64,000 nt of DNA from Rhynchosporium graminicola (Eukaryota > Ascomycota > Leotiomycetes > Helotiales > Ploettnerulaceae). The stretch lies in NCBI GenBank assembly GCA_900074885.1, contig FJUW01000089.1:62001-126000 (forward strand), given 5' to 3'. A program made the translations under genes and the position numbers. Below are positions 61,413 to 64,000 of this stretch, piece by piece; position 1 is the stretch's first letter, and each line of letters begins with the position of its first letter. The notes beneath the pieces were generated by a model. The model had not been told where the DNA came from. It ran no database searches and saw nothing but the letters and a program-made list of their open reading frames with translations.

Positions 61413-62858
61413 CTAGTAATGTACACGTTTGCTCCCATCCGCAACATTAGCATCATTACAAGGTGGTTGCTTCGATATCCACTCTTCTATCCTAGGCTGA
61501 TGCCACCCACTCCGCCATTTTTTGCCACCCGGCTTCGTTCTTTCACCCAGACGAATCGACTGTCCCCGGAAACAGTCTTGGCCGTCCCAGGAGTATTGGA
61601 AGCAATTCGCGTCCGCCTCGCATATTTTTGCACATTCCTCGAACTCCTGCGTGCTGTTTTTGTTGGCTCCATCCGACGGAATCCCAGACCACAAATCCGC
61701 AACGTTGGAGTAGTTGTCCCAATCCTCTTGCATATCAGGCATGGACTGTACTTGCTCCTTCACTAGCGCCCCGAAAACCTCTGCCCACGTGATATGTGTC
61801 TAAGAGAAGTCGTTAGTTGTCATGTGTCTTTTCGGATTGCATATAGGTAGAATACGAACGGTTTTGTTGCCTCGCCCGGTCTCAAACTCATAGAACGCTC
61901 TCATATCTCGTTCCTTTAAATGGTGCATCGTAAGGACAGGTTGGCACCAGTAGTTAGCGCGCCACGGTATACTGCTCGGTGTATGCCCAGTGATCTCCGG
62001 CTGCATGTTGATGAGGCTGTTTCCGTATTCTTTCAAAACATCGCCGATCACAGCATCTCCACAACATGATTTGTGTACCTCCGGGTCCAATCTTGCTGCC
62101 GTACCATTGTGTACAACGGCATAATCATACATCAGAGCTTTAGAGAAGACTGTGCCACTACCCCCGTGGGCAAACGGATTAGGCCCCAAGAATGCTACAG
62201 ATCCCAGAAACATCTTCTTTGCCGAGTCCAGCGATGGGAGCCAGGAAAGTAGATTCGGCCATACCACGTAGGTATCCGCGTCTATGAGAACATACCATTC
62301 TTTTTCAGGCGCATGTTCCCAGAGTTTCTCTAGGATATGCGCAAACTTGTACTTATCAAGCGTCCAGGCGGCGGAGGTGTCTGGATCGTCGACATTTTTC
62401 ATTCCCTTTGTTGAGTTAACATTCCCATCTCTCTCCCATGCCTCCTGCTGCAATCGGTAGAACTCAAAGATGGGGTCCAGCTTTCTGACTTCAGGAGATA
62501 TATCCACTAGCGCATCGTAAAGATGATAGCGACCAATGTCCTGTTCGAGGTCCGAGAAAATAAACACATTCTTAGCGCATCGCAGCGACGTCTCCATAAG
62601 CACCGGTATCCTCTCGGATGCCTCTGAGGCGCCGGTGTGCACGCCAACTACTATGTCATTGGCAAGCTGGTTGTTCTGACATAGATCATGGGCAAATAGC
62701 TTTGCCGATTCCTGCAGCTGCCGTCTCGGCCAGATGGTAAACAGAATATAAGTAATACAGATCGTGACGGCAGCGACCCTTACAGATCTTCTGTTGCGGA
62801 AGAAGGCTGGTAGGCCCACAGTACACGAGTGCTTTGGTAGAGACATGAGTCGAAACAT
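61413..62858 (-). CDS. GT31-type glycosyltransferase with C-terminal PAN-like domain
   Basis: Exon 1 is 61860-62858 and exon 2 is 61413-61799, joined by a 60-bp intron (GTTCGT donor, ACTAAC branch, CTTAG acceptor), giving 461 aa. The frame is open further up to 62897 but without an ATG; an ATG at 62846 is an alternative. A single membrane segment at about residues 28-44 (VAAVTICITYILFTIW) makes a type II Golgi protein. The fringe-like catalytic domain has the DxD metal site in YVLIDADTYVVW (DAD at about 193-195), GGSGTVFSKAL and CCGDAVIG. The C-terminal stretch (about residues 385-420, ECAKICEADANCFQYSW...C) looks like a PAN/Apple-type disulfide domain. This fungal architecture probably adds sugars to secretory glycans; the donor and acceptor are unknown. 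Confidence 0.9.
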
Positions 62859-63640
62859 CAACGCTCCAGAGTACACAAGAAAAAACAGAGGATTCACATT
62901 AACATAAGCGAATCTCCTCGGGCCAAAATGATAGACAAGCTCGACGAAGAAAATACATTAAGGTGGGTAATGTGATCTGAACAGGTGTTGTAAAGATACA
63001 GATCGCATTGGAGTCGTTGGACCAACTAATATTAGGGCGGAAGAAGAGTGGTGGCAGGAGATCAGGGTGCATGCTGGACCAGGGCCCTAGCTAATTATGG
63101 AGCTATGACTTTCGAGATCCTATGATGGAACATTAGATGAAGATTAAGGTTCTAGAGAGTGTAGGGAGACCGACTTACAGGTGTGTGCGCACTAATTACT
63201 AGTAGTACGCTACTTCGGTACAGCACATACCGGCTACATTACTACGGTGTTGACAGCCTCGACGCAAGATCTTGTTGATTTGAACACATGGAAAACTGTC
63301 ATTGTCCTGCTAAGCTCCGCGGAAATTGGTTCTGATCATGCATTGTAGGTTGATCTTCTCAACTAAGTTTCTTTATGGTCGACGTGCCCTACCATAGAAG
63401 CTGTAGGTAATGGGTGCATCCAGCTTCCCTTGGGCCCCCTGAGATGCTACGATGCTGCTTGATACTATCAGTTGGCTTCATTGCCCAACTCGGATCCTGT
63501 TCAAGAAAGCAGGAAGGTTCAAGACTTCCTAGTTACCTAGTCGTCGAGCACTGTCTGGCAGGTTTACTATTGTATAGACAATAGAGGGTTTTCGCACCTG
63601 GAGAACACTTTGGAAAAGACAGTTTCTGAACCTTATAATA
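62859..63640. other. region upstream of the glycosyltransferase
   Basis: Probably promoter and 5' untranslated sequence; no gene or repeat recognised. Confidence 0.4.
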
Positions 63641-64000
63641 CTAAATTAGCGTAAGGGAGACTATACCAGATTTTGCAGGTAGCAGACTAGGGTTCCTTGC
63701 TAGCTGTAAAGCATAACAAATAGCTTAATTTCCGTGATATTAGAATCTTATGCTATTACTAGAATTTAACTATAACGACTATAGAGAAAGAGACGATTCT
63801 AGCTATTACTTTAGCTATATGGATTCGCAGAAGGAGACGTCGTCGGAGGAGGTTTTTATAGCAGTAGTAAGCTGTAGCACTAAGATATCGAGTTCCGTAC
63901 GAGTATAATCGCTATACGTTTGATCTGGATTCGTAGCCCGAGAGAAAAGTTCTTATAACCTTCTGATTCTTTACTCTTAAGTTATATTAGCTTTATACTC
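63641..64000. mobile_element. edge of another RIP-mutated repeat
   Basis: Composition turns TA-rich with few CA/TG dinucleotides and many TAG/TAA words, as in the 37-49.7 kb block. It runs off the right edge; a short frame (MDSQKETSSEEVFIAVVS) is visible but the class is not known. Confidence 0.4.

Overview
The window is nuclear DNA from a filamentous ascomycete (Pezizomycotina; Leotiomycetes is a guess from protein flavour, not shown). The signs are short introns (mostly 47-109 bp) with GTRNGT donors and CTRAC-type branch sites, fungal orthologues such as DBP9, YAF9 and MDM34, a dispersed 5S rRNA gene, and transposons heavily mutated by C-to-T/G-to-A changes of the kind made by repeat-induced point mutation (RIP).

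Left part (1-26 kb) is a housekeeping arm: DBP9 (ribosome biogenesis helicase, cut by the left edge), a gene-poor 6 kb stretch holding one broken ORF, then SYF2 (splicing), COQ11-like (mitochondrial coenzyme Q) and YAF9 (chromatin) packed together; a divergent Hsp70 relative that has lost ATPase motifs; a RING-H2 membrane protein; a VPS62-like protein; a DUF1993 protein; and MDM34 (ER-mitochondria tether). All multi-exon models were joined by hand, and each joined frame closes exactly.

Middle (26-37 kb): a hAT-like non-autonomous element with an 8-bp target duplication, several small direct and inverted repeats, one Zn2Cys6 transcription factor at 30.8-32.4 kb, and a RIP-mutated relic that stops at a strong hairpin near 35.75 kb.

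37.0-49.7 kb is one nested transposon block. A Ty1/copia element (205-bp LTRs, target duplication CAATA) is interrupted by a Ty3/gypsy chromovirus (235-bp LTRs, target duplication GTACG) and by a solo LTR (202 bp, target duplication CTACG). The copia and gypsy bodies are full of stops; the solo LTR looks unmutated. A 534-bp assembly gap and a 292-bp tandem duplication with a single N lie in the gypsy element.

Right part (49.7-64 kb) is accessory: a candidate small cysteine-rich gene 29 bp beyond the copia LTR, a secreted heme-thiolate peroxidase, a decayed FAD oxidoreductase gene, a 5S rRNA gene, long sequence with no recognisable gene, and a Golgi-type GT31 glycosyltransferase with a PAN-like tail. 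The last ~360 bp again look RIP-mutated.
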